DNA from: Anaerococcus sp. mt242
GTDB lineage: Bacteria; Bacillota; Clostridia; Tissierellales; Peptoniphilaceae
NCBI RefSeq assembly: GCF_016798225.1
Contig: NZ_JAEUYX010000005.1
Span: forward strand, 1-64,000
Length of the DNA stretch: 64,000 nucleotides
Reading direction: 5' to 3'
Made by a program: the position numbers and the translations under genes. Below are positions 56,739-64,000 of the stretch, piece by piece; within the stretch, counting starts at the first letter, position 1; every line of letters begins with the position of its first letter. The notes under the pieces are model-generated. The model saw only the letters and a program-made list of their open reading frames with translations. It did not search any database and was not told the DNA's origin.

Positions 56739-57818
56739 TCAAACATTTAAAATCTTGCCTGCAGCAATTTTTTTGATGTTTGACTTATCTACCATATCCA
56801 AAGACTTGGTGTTGGTAGCTGTAATAATTGTCTGATAGCCCGCTAGATTTTCCAAAAGAAAATGAGATCTTTTTTCATCTAGTTCTGAGAAAACATCATC
56901 AAACAAAATGACAGATTTTTCACCTGTCACTTCCATAATTAGTTTTACTTGGGCAAGTTTTATATTTAAAATTGCTGACCTTTGCTGGCCTTGGGAGCCA
57001 AAATTTTTGATGAGTCTATCATTGATACTAATATCAATCTCATCCTTATGGACTCCCCTTTGGGTAGTCATATATCTTAGGTCATCACTTCTTGCACTTA
57101 TGAATTTTTGATAATAATCTTCCAAAGAATCAGCATTTATATCTGGATTATAGCTAAGCCTTAAATCTTCCTTAGCCGCTGAAAGTTTGCTGTGATAGTT
57201 ATTTGCAAATTGGTCGATTATTTTTATAAATTTGGCCCTACGTTTATAAATCCTAAAGCCATATTTAACAATCCCCTTATCAAAGGCATCTAACTGCTGG
57301 TTAAAATAAGGAGATTTTTGGTTTTTCAAAAGTTTATTTCTTTGATAAATTAATTTTTCGTACTCTTTTTTGCTAGTTTTGTAGGCAAAATCAATAGAGA
57401 TTATGATTTCATCTATCAAATCACGTCTAAGATTCGGTCCTTCTTTTATAATTAGCAAATCTTCTGGAGTAAATAAAACCAAAGAAAAAAGTGCCTTTAA
57501 ATCTTTGTTCCTTTCATATTTTACTCCATTTACACAAATTTTCTTTTCCCCATCCTCAATATCGATAGAAACCTTTTTAAAATACCTACCTTTTCTGATT
57601 AAGCCATTTAAATTCATATGCTCTTTGCTAAAGCTTATGATGTCTTTATCTCTAATTTTTTTAAAGGATGTGGCGTTTGCTAGATAGTATAAGGATTCTA
57701 AGAGATTAGTTTTGCCCTGGGCATTGTCTCCTAAAAAAATATTTATACCATCATTAAAATTTACCTTATCATTTTGGTAATTTCTAAAATTTTTAAGTTC
57801 TATTTCACTTATCCACAT
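56739..57818 (-). CDS. recF: DNA replication and repair protein RecF
   Basis: A 359-residue SMC-like ATPase with Walker A FLGDNAQGKTNLLESLYY, signature FGSQGQQRSAILNIKLAQ, and Walker B SVILFDDVFSELDEKRS. It acts in loading RecA at gaps. The start ATG overlaps the stop of the S4 protein gene (57818), a classic coupling in the dnaA-dnaN-yaaA-recF-gyrB order. No unusual features are seen. Confidence 0.95.
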   Translation of the reverse strand: MWISEIELKNFRNYQNDKVNFNDGINIFLGDNAQGKTNLLESLYYLANATSFKKIRDKDIISFSKEHMNLNGLIRKGRYFKKVSIDIEDGEKKICVNGVKYERNKDLKALFSLVLFTPEDLLIIKEGPNLRRDLIDEIIISIDFAYKTSKKEYEKLIYQRNKLLKNQKSPYFNQQLDAFDKGIVKYGFRIYKRRAKFIKIIDQFANNYHSKLSAAKEDLRLSYNPDINADSLEDYYQKFISARSDDLRYMTTQRGVHKDEIDISINDRLIKNFGSQGQQRSAILNIKLAQVKLIMEVTGEKSVILFDDVFSELDEKRSHFLLENLAGYQTIITATNTKSLDMVDKSNIKKIAAGKILNV

Positions 57819-58024
57819 TATATAATTGTTATGCTGATATCATCAAAGATAACCCTATCGCCTTTGTATAATTTTTTGCCAGGGATAAAGCAAGGCTTAT
57901 CATTAAGAAGAACTCCTTCTTCTTTTATGATTAGCTTTGCAAGGCCTCCTGAAGGGATTATTTGACTTGCTTTTAGCAAATCTTTTAGGGTTATCATTTC
58001 TGCTTCAAATTCTAAATTTTCCAT
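57818..58024 (-). CDS. yaaA: S4-domain RNA-binding protein YaaA
   Basis: A 68-residue protein with an S4 RNA-binding motif: LKDLLKASQIIPSGGLAKLI, then KEEGVLLNDKPCFIPGKKLY, KGDRVIFD. Small S4 proteins of this name lie between dnaN and recF in many Firmicutes and are linked to ribosome assembly. Its stop overlaps the recF start. Order and length are canonical. Confidence 0.9.
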   Translation of the reverse strand: MENLEFEAEMITLKDLLKASQIIPSGGLAKLIIKEEGVLLNDKPCFIPGKKLYKGDRVIFDDISITII

Positions 58025-58041
58025 AAAATTTCTTTCTTTTT

Positions 58042-59154
58042 TTAGTTTGCTAGTCTAACTGGTAATACAAGGTAGGTGAATTCTTCATCTTCATATTTGC
58101 TATCTACAGGATAGATGAGACAAGGATTGAGTGAAGATTTGAAAGTTAATTTTATCTTATCAGATTCATTGGCCTTTACACCCTCTTGCATGTAGCGAGC
58201 ATTAAAAGCTATGTCTAGGTCTTCACCATTTTGTTCAGTTTCTACAACTTCTTTTACATCTCCTACTTCTGAATTTGATTTGATAATCATGTGATTTTCA
58301 GCAATTTCTATCCTAATTAGATTTGCCTTACCAGGATCAGAAAGTACTTGGGCGCGGTCTAGGGCACGAGCAAGACTATCTCTACTTAAAATAACAGATG
58401 TATCCGAAATATCATTTATAATATTTCTGTAATCTATAAAGTTTTTATCTATTACTCTGCAATACATAGTAGTGGATTCGCTTTTAAATACTATGTCATT
58501 TTCATTTTTATAAATATATGTTGTATTGTCATCTGAAATTATCCTTGACCACTCCATAAGAGATCTTTTTGGTATGATAAACTCGCTATCTTCAAAGGCT
58601 GATGGATAGTCAATCTTATTTTTCTTAAGGGCAACCCTATAACCATCTAAGGCTACCATATTTAGATAATTTTCTTTTAATTCAAAAAGGATTCCTGTTA
58701 GGGCAAGCTTTGTTTCATCAAGGCTTGTTGCAAATTCTGTTTGTAGGATAGATCTTTTTAATTTGTCATTGGCAATTTCTAGAGGCTCAGAGTCTGGCAA
58801 TGACAAATCTTGTTTTTCAAAATATTCAAAGGCTATTAGATTAAAGTTTGAGTTTTGGCTTTTGATATTTATCTTGCCATCTTTGATTTCAATTTTTACA
58901 GTATCATTTGGAAGTTTTCTAATAATTCCTGAAAATAGATTTGCCTTTACTGCCATCTCACCCTCTTCTTTTACTAGGGCTGGGATAGAAGTTAAAATTG
59001 TTATCTCCCCATCAAAAGCAGTCAGTAAGAGTCTATCTTCTTTTGCCTCAAAGTATATTAATTCATGAATTTGAATATTGGTATTTTTGCTTACTGCCTT
59101 GCTTGCTATATTAATAGCATTCATTAGCTCATTTTGTTTTACTTCAATTTTCAT
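58042..59154 (-). CDS. dnaN: DNA polymerase III beta subunit (sliding clamp)
   Basis: A 370-residue clamp protein of usual length. It begins MKIEVKQNELMNAINIASKA and ends with the typical DEEFTYLVLPVRLAN, where the last residues form part of the peptide-binding pocket. Three homologous domains can be traced (about 1-125, 126-245, 246-370). The region between it and dnaA holds DnaA boxes and AT-rich DNA. It encircles DNA and tethers the polymerase. Confidence 0.96.
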   Translation of the reverse strand: MKIEVKQNELMNAINIASKAVSKNTNIQIHELIYFEAKEDRLLLTAFDGEITILTSIPALVKEEGEMAVKANLFSGIIRKLPNDTVKIEIKDGKINIKSQNSNFNLIAFEYFEKQDLSLPDSEPLEIANDKLKRSILQTEFATSLDETKLALTGILFELKENYLNMVALDGYRVALKKNKIDYPSAFEDSEFIIPKRSLMEWSRIISDDNTTYIYKNENDIVFKSESTTMYCRVIDKNFIDYRNIINDISDTSVILSRDSLARALDRAQVLSDPGKANLIRIEIAENHMIIKSNSEVGDVKEVVETEQNGEDLDIAFNARYMQEGVKANESDKIKLTFKSSLNPCLIYPVDSKYEDEEFTYLVLPVRLAN

Positions 59155-59378
59155 AAAGTGCTCCTCATATAACTATATATATTTAGTAGTATTAGTAGTA
59201 GGGGGTGTACATATGTGGATAAGTAAACTTATTGTTTAAAATAGGCCAATTATTTTCCAAAATCGCCTAAGGATAAGTCTTGGATAACTTTAGGCTTTAT
59301 CCACATATCCTTTTTAGAAGTGTTAAAAAATAAAAATTTTGACTTATCCACAATAATATCCACCAAGTTATACACATT
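59155..59378. other. dnaA-dnaN intergenic DnaA-box cluster (second part of oriC)
   Basis: DnaA boxes TTATCCACA or its complement occur at 59214-59222, 59297-59305 and 59344-59352, amid A+T-rich DNA and further near-matches (TTATACACA at about 59367). With the cluster at 60834-61471 this forms the bipartite origin typical of Firmicutes. Confidence 0.75.
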
Positions 59379-60779
59379 TTACTCTGTAATTGCTTTTTTT
59401 AGAGTTTCTATCTCATCCTTAAAATCAGGATCTAGGGTCATTTCATCTTTTACTTTATCTATCCCATGCATAACTGTGGTATGATCACGTTCAAAGGCAT
59501 TGGATATTGTAACTAAGCTATCATCTAGGATGTCACGGGCCAGATACATTGAAATATGTCTTGGACGGACCAAGTCTTTTTTTCTGGATTTTCCCTTTAT
59601 ATCAGAAACTTTTACATTGTATCTCTCGCCTACAAATCTTTGTATATCCTCTATACTAACGTGTTTTTTCTTATGGAGACTTCTGGTATTTACACCTTTT
59701 TTGGCATCATCCATATTTATGGTATTTCTATTATCACCCTTTGCATAGGCAATTGCTGTTGATAAGGCTCCTTCTAAGTCTCTGATATTTGTATCAATAT
59801 TTTCTGCTATATAAGTTAAGATTTCATTATCTATATAGGCTCCTAATTCATCGGATTTTTTTTGGAGAATTGCTACACGGGTTTCAAAATCTGGTTTGCC
59901 AATATCTACGGTAATCCCCCAAGAAAATCTGGATAATAATCTATCTTCCAGGTCTTTTATTTCAAGTGGTGGACGATCAGATGATAGGACGATTTGCTTA
60001 TCAGCATAATAAAGGTCATTAAAGGTGTGGAATAATTCTGTTTGTGTACCTTCCTTATTAGATAAGAATTGGATATCATCTATTAGTAATATGTCAGCTG
60101 ATCTATATTTATTTCTAAATTCTTGATTTAGGTTTTGGTTTTTATTTTTGCTTGATGGTTGGATACTGGCAATTAGCTCATTTGTAAAGCGTTCACTAGA
60201 AATATACATAACATATAAGTCATCACGCTCTTCTAAAATCTTATGAGCAATGGCTTGCATCAAGTGAGTTTTCCCAAGTCCTGATTCCCCATATATAAAT
60301 AGAGGGTTATAAATTTTAGTTGGATTGTCATTTATAATATTTTGAGTAACTGCACTTGCAATAGCATGGGCATATTGGTTTGACTTACCTTGGACAAAAT
60401 TTTCAAAGGTATAGTTGCGATCAAGAATTGGTTTTGGAAACTTATTTACTTCCTTTAAACGCATTTGGCCATTGGCCTCATAATTCTTGCCCATTTCCAT
60501 TACCCTATTGTAGCTATCACTATCTTTTGCAATAACTACAACCCTAAGATTAGAGTCATTTTCTTTATTTATCTTATCTAGGGCATCTTGGAGGGATGGT
60601 GTCCAAATCTTTTCGTAAACAAACATCATTTCTGACTTTGGAATCTCCAAATAAAGCGTGTTTTCATAAAGATTTAAGGGTTTTAGTATATCTATCCATG
60701 TATCATATTGCGATTGATCGGCAATATTCATTTTCATTTCATTTTTTAATTCATCTGTAATGTATTCTAAACTAATCAT
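59379..60779 (-). CDS. dnaA: Chromosomal replication initiator DnaA
   Basis: The frame opens at 60833, but AAAGG before the ATG at 60779 (MISLEYITDELKNEM) fixes 466 residues. Domain I (1 to about 90) is followed by a linker, then the AAA+ module: Walker A GESGLGKTHLMQAIAH, Walker B ILLIDDIQFL, and sensor region LSSDRPPLEIKDLEDRLLSR. The DNA-binding domain IV ends the protein with the signature FERDHTTVMHGIDKV. It binds the TTATCCACA boxes on both sides of its own gene and opens the origin. It is transcribed leftward from the origin. Confidence 0.97.
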   Translation of the reverse strand: MISLEYITDELKNEMKMNIADQSQYDTWIDILKPLNLYENTLYLEIPKSEMMFVYEKIWTPSLQDALDKINKENDSNLRVVVIAKDSDSYNRVMEMGKNYEANGQMRLKEVNKFPKPILDRNYTFENFVQGKSNQYAHAIASAVTQNIINDNPTKIYNPLFIYGESGLGKTHLMQAIAHKILEERDDLYVMYISSERFTNELIASIQPSSKNKNQNLNQEFRNKYRSADILLIDDIQFLSNKEGTQTELFHTFNDLYYADKQIVLSSDRPPLEIKDLEDRLLSRFSWGITVDIGKPDFETRVAILQKKSDELGAYIDNEILTYIAENIDTNIRDLEGALSTAIAYAKGDNRNTINMDDAKKGVNTRSLHKKKHVSIEDIQRFVGERYNVKVSDIKGKSRKKDLVRPRHISMYLARDILDDSLVTISNAFERDHTTVMHGIDKVKDEMTLDPDFKDEIETLKKAITE

Positions 60780-60833
60780 TACCGTGCCTTTCATAAGAAA
60801 ATCTATCCACATAGTTAAAAGCCTATATTTCAT

Positions 60834-61471
60834 GTCTTAGATAGGATTTTAATACTTATCCACCGCTGTGGATTAAATTGTGGATAAGTCTATGTTTATA
60901 ACAATTTTCCTTACAATTTGGGGATTTTTCCTAAAAATATGCTCAAAAAATTTAATTATTTGAAACTTTTCCACAAATAAATTTATGGTGAAAAGAAATT
61001 TTTAGCTTTTCCCCTGGGTTTTACACCTCAAATTATACTACAAATTAGAGGGTTTGACAACTTATCCACATTCTCTTGATAAGTTTTGGGAAAACTTATA
61101 AGATGTTAAAAAAGAATTCTATAAATTTTGTGCATATGTGGATAAGTCTGTGTATTTATAAAATTTACTTATATTTTTTTATGGATTATCCCTATATTTT
61201 GGGATAAGTATTTTTTAACAATCACTTTTACTAATATTTATCCAAGGATAACTAATGTTTAAAAGCTGTGCATAAAAATTATTATTAAAAACTTATCCAC
61301 ATTGTAAGTTTATTAGTTAATCAGGTGTGTTTTTGCATATTTATTAATTTTTATATACAAGACTTATTCATTCGTCTATTTTTCTATATAAAAAGACTAA
61401 TTATTCTTGACAGAATGGCTCTTTATCCATATAATAGTATGAGTCTAAAATTATAAGTAGGAGGTGGAAGT
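60834..61471. other. Replication origin region upstream of dnaA
   Basis: About 640 very A+T-rich bases between divergent dnaA and rpmH. DnaA boxes TTATCCACA/TGTGGATAA occur at 60879-60887, 61072-61080, 61137-61145 and 61293-61301, with near-matches at 60856-60864 and elsewhere (GGATAAG). A+T-only stretches around 60930-60990 and 61150-61210 could be the unwinding element. No gene is seen. Confidence 0.85.
61407..61435 (+). promoter_or_regulatory. Promoter of rpmH-rnpA
   Basis: TTGACA (61407-61412), 17-base spacer, TATAAT (61430-61435), both exact consensus. Confidence 0.8.
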
Positions 61472-61606
61472 ATGAAAAGAACCTATCAACCAAATAGAAG
61501 AAAAAGAGCTAAAGATCACGGTTTTAGAAAAAGAATGTCTTCTCCAGGTGGAAGAAGAGTACTAAAAGCTCGCCGCAAAAAAAATAGAAAAAGATTATCT
61601 GCTTAA
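61472..61606 (+). CDS. rpmH: Ribosomal protein bL34
   Basis: A 44-residue, very basic protein: [20 protein letters not shown], then [20 protein letters not shown] and RLSA. It matches bL34 along its whole length. The start is behind AGGAGGTGG. It belongs to the large ribosomal subunit and, in Firmicutes, always lies next to rnpA at the origin. A weak hairpin after it (61613-61633) probably reduces transcription into rnpA. Confidence 0.97.
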   Translation: MKRTYQPNRRKRAKDHGFRKRMSSPGGRRVLKARRKKNRKRLSA

Positions 61607-61612
61607 TATAGT

Positions 61613-61633
61613 AGCTAGTAATCCTAGCTTTTT
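61613..61633 (+). terminator. Attenuator between rpmH and rnpA
   Basis: AGCTAG pairs with CTAGCT around a 5-base loop and is followed by TTTT. It is short, consistent with partial termination that lets rpmH be expressed more than rnpA. Confidence 0.5.
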
Positions 61634-61664
61634 AAGCATACGTTATTAGAAATTTAGGACGTAG

Positions 61665-62015
61665 ATGGAAAAGCGACTTAGTTTAAGAAAAGATACTGAC
61701 TTTCAAAGAGTTTACAGAAAAAGTGATGCTTTTTATAACAGAGACTTTACTATATTAATAAAAAAAAATGGCTTAGACCATCCCAGATTTGGCTTTTCTA
61801 TTAGCAAAAAAATTGGCAAGGCCAACCAACGCAATGCCTTAAAAAGAAGATTGCGTGATATAGTTAGGATCAATTACAAAAACCTCAATGGGGTTGATAT
61901 TGTAATTATCCCTAAAAAACATCTTACATCTTATGACTATATAGCCTTAAAAAAGACTTTTGGTCATGTTATGAGCATTGCTTTTAAAAAGAATAAGATT
62001 TTTTATGTTAAATAA
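61665..62015 (+). CDS. rnpA: Ribonuclease P protein component
   Basis: A 116-residue basic protein starting MEKRLSLRKDTDFQRVYRKS, with the conserved RNR motif region AnQRNALKRRLRDIVRIN-like (NQRNALKRRLRDIVR) and a central beta sheet. It assists the RNase P RNA in 5' maturation of tRNAs. Its end overlaps yidD by 11 bases. Length and order are canonical. Confidence 0.95.
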   Translation: MEKRLSLRKDTDFQRVYRKSDAFYNRDFTILIKKNGLDHPRFGFSISKKIGKANQRNALKRRLRDIVRINYKNLNGVDIVIIPKKHLTSYDYIALKKTFGHVMSIAFKKNKIFYVK

Positions 62016-62220
62016 AATATTTATAAAAATTATAAATTTTTACAAGACTTACATTTCTCCACAATTAGGCTTTGGAAAATGCAAATATTATCCTTCTTGC
62101 TCAACATATGCAGTTGAGTGTTTTACAAAATATGGATTTTTTAAAGCATTTTTTATGTCTTTGTGGAGAATTTTAAGATGTAATCCTTTTTCCAAGGGTG
62201 GCTATGACCCTGTAAAATAA
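62005..62220 (+). CDS. yidD: Membrane protein insertion efficiency factor YidD
   Basis: The open frame reaches 61978, but the family start is the ATG at 62005 (MLNKIFIKIINFYKTYISPQ), overlapping the rnpA end, giving 71 residues. Conserved pieces are KCKYYPSCSTYAVECFTKYG with its cysteines and RILRCNPFSKGGYDPV at the end. The protein sits at the inner side of the membrane through an amphipathic helix and assists YidC-dependent insertion. Position between rnpA and yidC is standard. Confidence 0.93.
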   Translation: MLNKIFIKIINFYKTYISPQLGFGKCKYYPSCSTYAVECFTKYGFFKAFFMSLWRILRCNPFSKGGYDPVK

Positions 62221-62265
62221 CCCAATTAGTCCTACACAAGAATTTATTAGAAAAATGGAGAATAT

Positions 62266-63036
62266 ATGTTAAACTTTTTAGCTTCTTTATTAGGCCAACT
62301 CATGAGATGGATATATGATTCTTTGGCAGCTAGCCAAGTTGAACCTAGTAATATTAGTTTTTATGCAATTTCAATTATCCTTATGACCCTGCTTGTCAAC
62401 CTTCTTATTATCCCTGTTACAGTTTCCCAACAAAAGACAGCAGAAAAAACCCAAAAGATTAAACCTAAAATTGATGAAATAAAGAAAAAATATTCTTATG
62501 ATCCTCAAATCATGCAACAAAAAATGCAAGAGCTAAATAAAGAGGAAAATTTAAATCCAGGTCTTTCATCATGCCTTATGATGATTTTTCAAGTTTTAAT
62601 CATCTTTGCCCTATTTAGAGTGATGCAAGATACTACAAAGTACGTATTTCCTGAAGGCATTGAAGGAATTAGAAAAGACTTTTATTGGATCAGCGATCTA
62701 ACCCAAAAAGATCCATATTGGTTTGGTTTACCACTAGCAACAAGTGTTTCTCAAATTTTAGTGCAATTATTTTCAATGAAAACCAATCCACAAATGAGTG
62801 AAGGCCCTATGGCAAGCATGAATAAAACATTTTTAATGATGCCAATTCTTTATTTCTTTATGTTTAGAGGCTTACCAGCAGGTCTACCACTTTATTACAC
62901 AATGAGTTCTGTAATTAGACTTTTAATTATGGTTATCATGCATTTTACTATTAAAAAACCTAACCAAGTTCAAAGACAAACATATGAGGTAAAAAATGAG
63001 AAAGTCAATAATAAAACAAGCAAAAACAAAAGATGA
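62266..63036 (+). CDS. yidC: YidC/Oxa1-family membrane protein insertase
   Basis: A 256-residue Oxa1-type insertase. It starts MLNFLASLLGQLMRWIYDSL, without the lipoprotein Cys seen in many Gram-positive YidC proteins. A long cytoplasmic hairpin follows the first membrane segment (VSQQKTAEKTQKIKPKIDEI, KKKYSYDPQIMQQKMQELNK). Further segments include FMFRGLPAGLPLYYTMSSVI, and a basic tail ends the protein. It inserts small membrane proteins alone or with SecYEG. Its 3' end overlaps jag by 41 bases. Confidence 0.93.
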   Translation: MLNFLASLLGQLMRWIYDSLAASQVEPSNISFYAISIILMTLLVNLLIIPVTVSQQKTAEKTQKIKPKIDEIKKKYSYDPQIMQQKMQELNKEENLNPGLSSCLMMIFQVLIIFALFRVMQDTTKYVFPEGIEGIRKDFYWISDLTQKDPYWFGLPLATSVSQILVQLFSMKTNPQMSEGPMASMNKTFLMMPILYFFMFRGLPAGLPLYYTMSSVIRLLIMVIMHFTIKKPNQVQRQTYEVKNEKVNNKTSKNKR

Positions 63037-64000
63037 GGCTATAAGAAAAGGCCTTTTAGAAATTGGCAAAAATAGATCTGATGTTGATATAGAAGTTATA
63101 GAAGAAGGTTCAGCTGGATTTCTAGGACTTGGAGCTAAGGATGCAGTTGTTCGTATTAGCTTTGATGAAGATATCAATGAAGCTATGATTGACTTAGAAA
63201 ATGAAATCAGATACGATTCCCTACAATCAGGCGAATTTGACAAAGAATATAATATAAATGATCGCAGCAAATACTACGCAGATGAAGCTCGTGCAAATTA
63301 TCAAAGTGATAATAAGGATCTATTAGAAGATGATTCTCATGAACTTATTGAAAAAGAAGGCAGAGACTTTGAAGAAAGCATCCATCAAATAACTGATGAT
63401 GACGAAAATCACGGTGAATACGAAAGACTTCAAAAAATAAATTCTTATGAAGAAAATTCTAAAGGATACAAAAGCGAAAATGTAGATTTAACTAAGGAAT
63501 TAGATGAAAGAATAAGTCAAATTGACTCAACTGAACATCTAGAAACAAAAGTAGTAGATCCTTGGGAAGAAAGTAGCACTAAAGAAAATAGCAATAAAAA
63601 TGAAGAAATTCCTACAAAAAGATTTGAAAATGTAGAATTTGCCAAAGAAGAAAGTCATGAAGACAATACTGAAGCTAACGACTACAAGGTAATTAGCAGA
63701 TCCTCAAAAATGACTTTTGAATCTACTCCATCAGAAAATATTGAAAATCCAACAAAAGATATCGAAAATCAAGATCTTATTCAAGGCAAGGAAGAAACTA
63801 ATAGTGTAGAAAACTTCAAAGTAGAAGCAAAAGCAAATATTGCCCAAGAAAAACAACAAACAGACATAGAAAAATTCTACAAGGCCAAAGAATTTTTAGA
63901 AAATATCCTAAAAGAAATGCACTTTGAAAACCCAAGTGTCTATGGCAACCTAGAAGGTTCTATTATAAAACTTGATGCAAAAGTGGCTGAAGAAGATACA
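62996..64000 (+). CDS. jag: Jag/KhpB RNA-binding protein with very long acidic linker (incomplete)
   Basis: The ATG at 62996 follows GAGGT and lies inside the end of yidC. The frame stays open to the window end (335 codons). Residues 1-60 form the Jag-N domain (EAIRKGLLEIGKNRSDVDIE, VIEEGSAGFLGLGAKDAVVR). Residues about 65-295 are a strongly acidic Glu/Asn/Asp-rich stretch, far longer than the linker in typical Jag proteins. The last segment (AKEFLENILKEMHFENPSVY, then SIIKLDAKV) is the start of the KH domain; the R3H domain should follow outside. Jag/KhpB with KhpA binds RNA and affects cell division. Confidence 0.85.
   Translation, partial: MRKSIIKQAKTKDEAIRKGLLEIGKNRSDVDIEVIEEGSAGFLGLGAKDAVVRISFDEDINEAMIDLENEIRYDSLQSGEFDKEYNINDRSKYYADEARANYQSDNKDLLEDDSHELIEKEGRDFEESIHQITDDDENHGEYERLQKINSYEENSKGYKSENVDLTKELDERISQIDSTEHLETKVVDPWEESSTKENSNKNEEIPTKRFENVEFAKEESHEDNTEANDYKVISRSSKMTFESTPSENIENPTKDIENQDLIQGKEETNSVENFKVEAKANIAQEKQQTDIEKFYKAKEFLENILKEMHFENPSVYGNLEGSIIKLDAKVAEEDT

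Overview
The window comes from a low-G+C Gram-positive anaerobe and includes its replication origin. The order rpmH-rnpA-yidD-yidC-jag reading right, and dnaA-dnaN-S4 protein-recF-gyrB-gyrA reading left, around clusters of TTATCCACA boxes, is the classic Firmicutes origin. Gene content (two papain-like C1 proteases with Ig-like tails, CAMP-factor-like proteins, M20 peptidase beside a DUF3100-type carrier, cell-wall repeat amidase, no sporulation genes) suggests the Peptoniphilaceae, most like Anaerococcus. The genus is an inference. Most genes left of the origin read leftward, in the direction of replication.

Layout. 1-2.7 kb: small membrane/secreted proteins, one exported protein broken by a stop codon, and palindromic IS-derived sequences. 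2.7-5.6 kb: a glutaredoxin-like protein, then an M20 amidohydrolase with a two-gene membrane carrier. 5.7-10.1 kb: a circular bacteriocin locus closely resembling circularin A (precursor, two membrane proteins, ABC ATPase and a 54-residue candidate immunity peptide), headed by a tiny secreted peptide and a TPR regulator. 10.2-13.1 kb: small stress/regulatory genes. 13.1-21.2 kb: an oligopeptide ABC transporter (oppFDCB and oppA), in which OppC carries an inserted seven-blade RCC1-like propeller and OppF a long helical insertion. 21.7-31.2 kb: cell-wall amidase, lipoproteins, a 530-bp G+C-rich structured non-coding element, deoxynucleoside kinase, MBL-fold hydrolase, a Phd/Doc locus with a nonsense-mutated toxin, and an aldehyde dehydrogenase. 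31.3-40 kb: two CAMP-factor-like proteins and two large secreted C1 proteases. 40.2-41.4 kb: a second TPR regulator and secreted peptide. 41.6-50.9 kb: an ABC exporter next to a broken secreted-peptide gene, secreted proteins, an asparagine-synthase-like protein, an nrdF/nrdB fragment and an IS3-family remnant. 50.9-64 kb: rsbV-rsbW-sigma, gyrase and the origin region.

The most interesting system is a pair of paralogous cell-cell signalling cassettes (9.0-10.1 kb and 40.2-41.4 kb). Each has an XRE-TPR (RRNPP-type) regulator, a terminator, then a short secreted peptide. The first peptide ends in QIPISIYSL. The second carries two copies of QIEPISIY, one internal and one at its very C terminus. 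The shared PISIY core and the paralogous receptors suggest a pheromone family I do not recognise. One cassette sits directly upstream of the circular bacteriocin genes and the other upstream of the secreted proteases. The unusual Opp transporter between them is a natural candidate for pheromone import (inference).

Decay is common: nonsense mutations at 1729 and 29328, a frameshift near 44705, a truncated reductase gene and an IS relic. Several MITE-like palindromes are present. No rRNA, tRNA or CRISPR array was seen.
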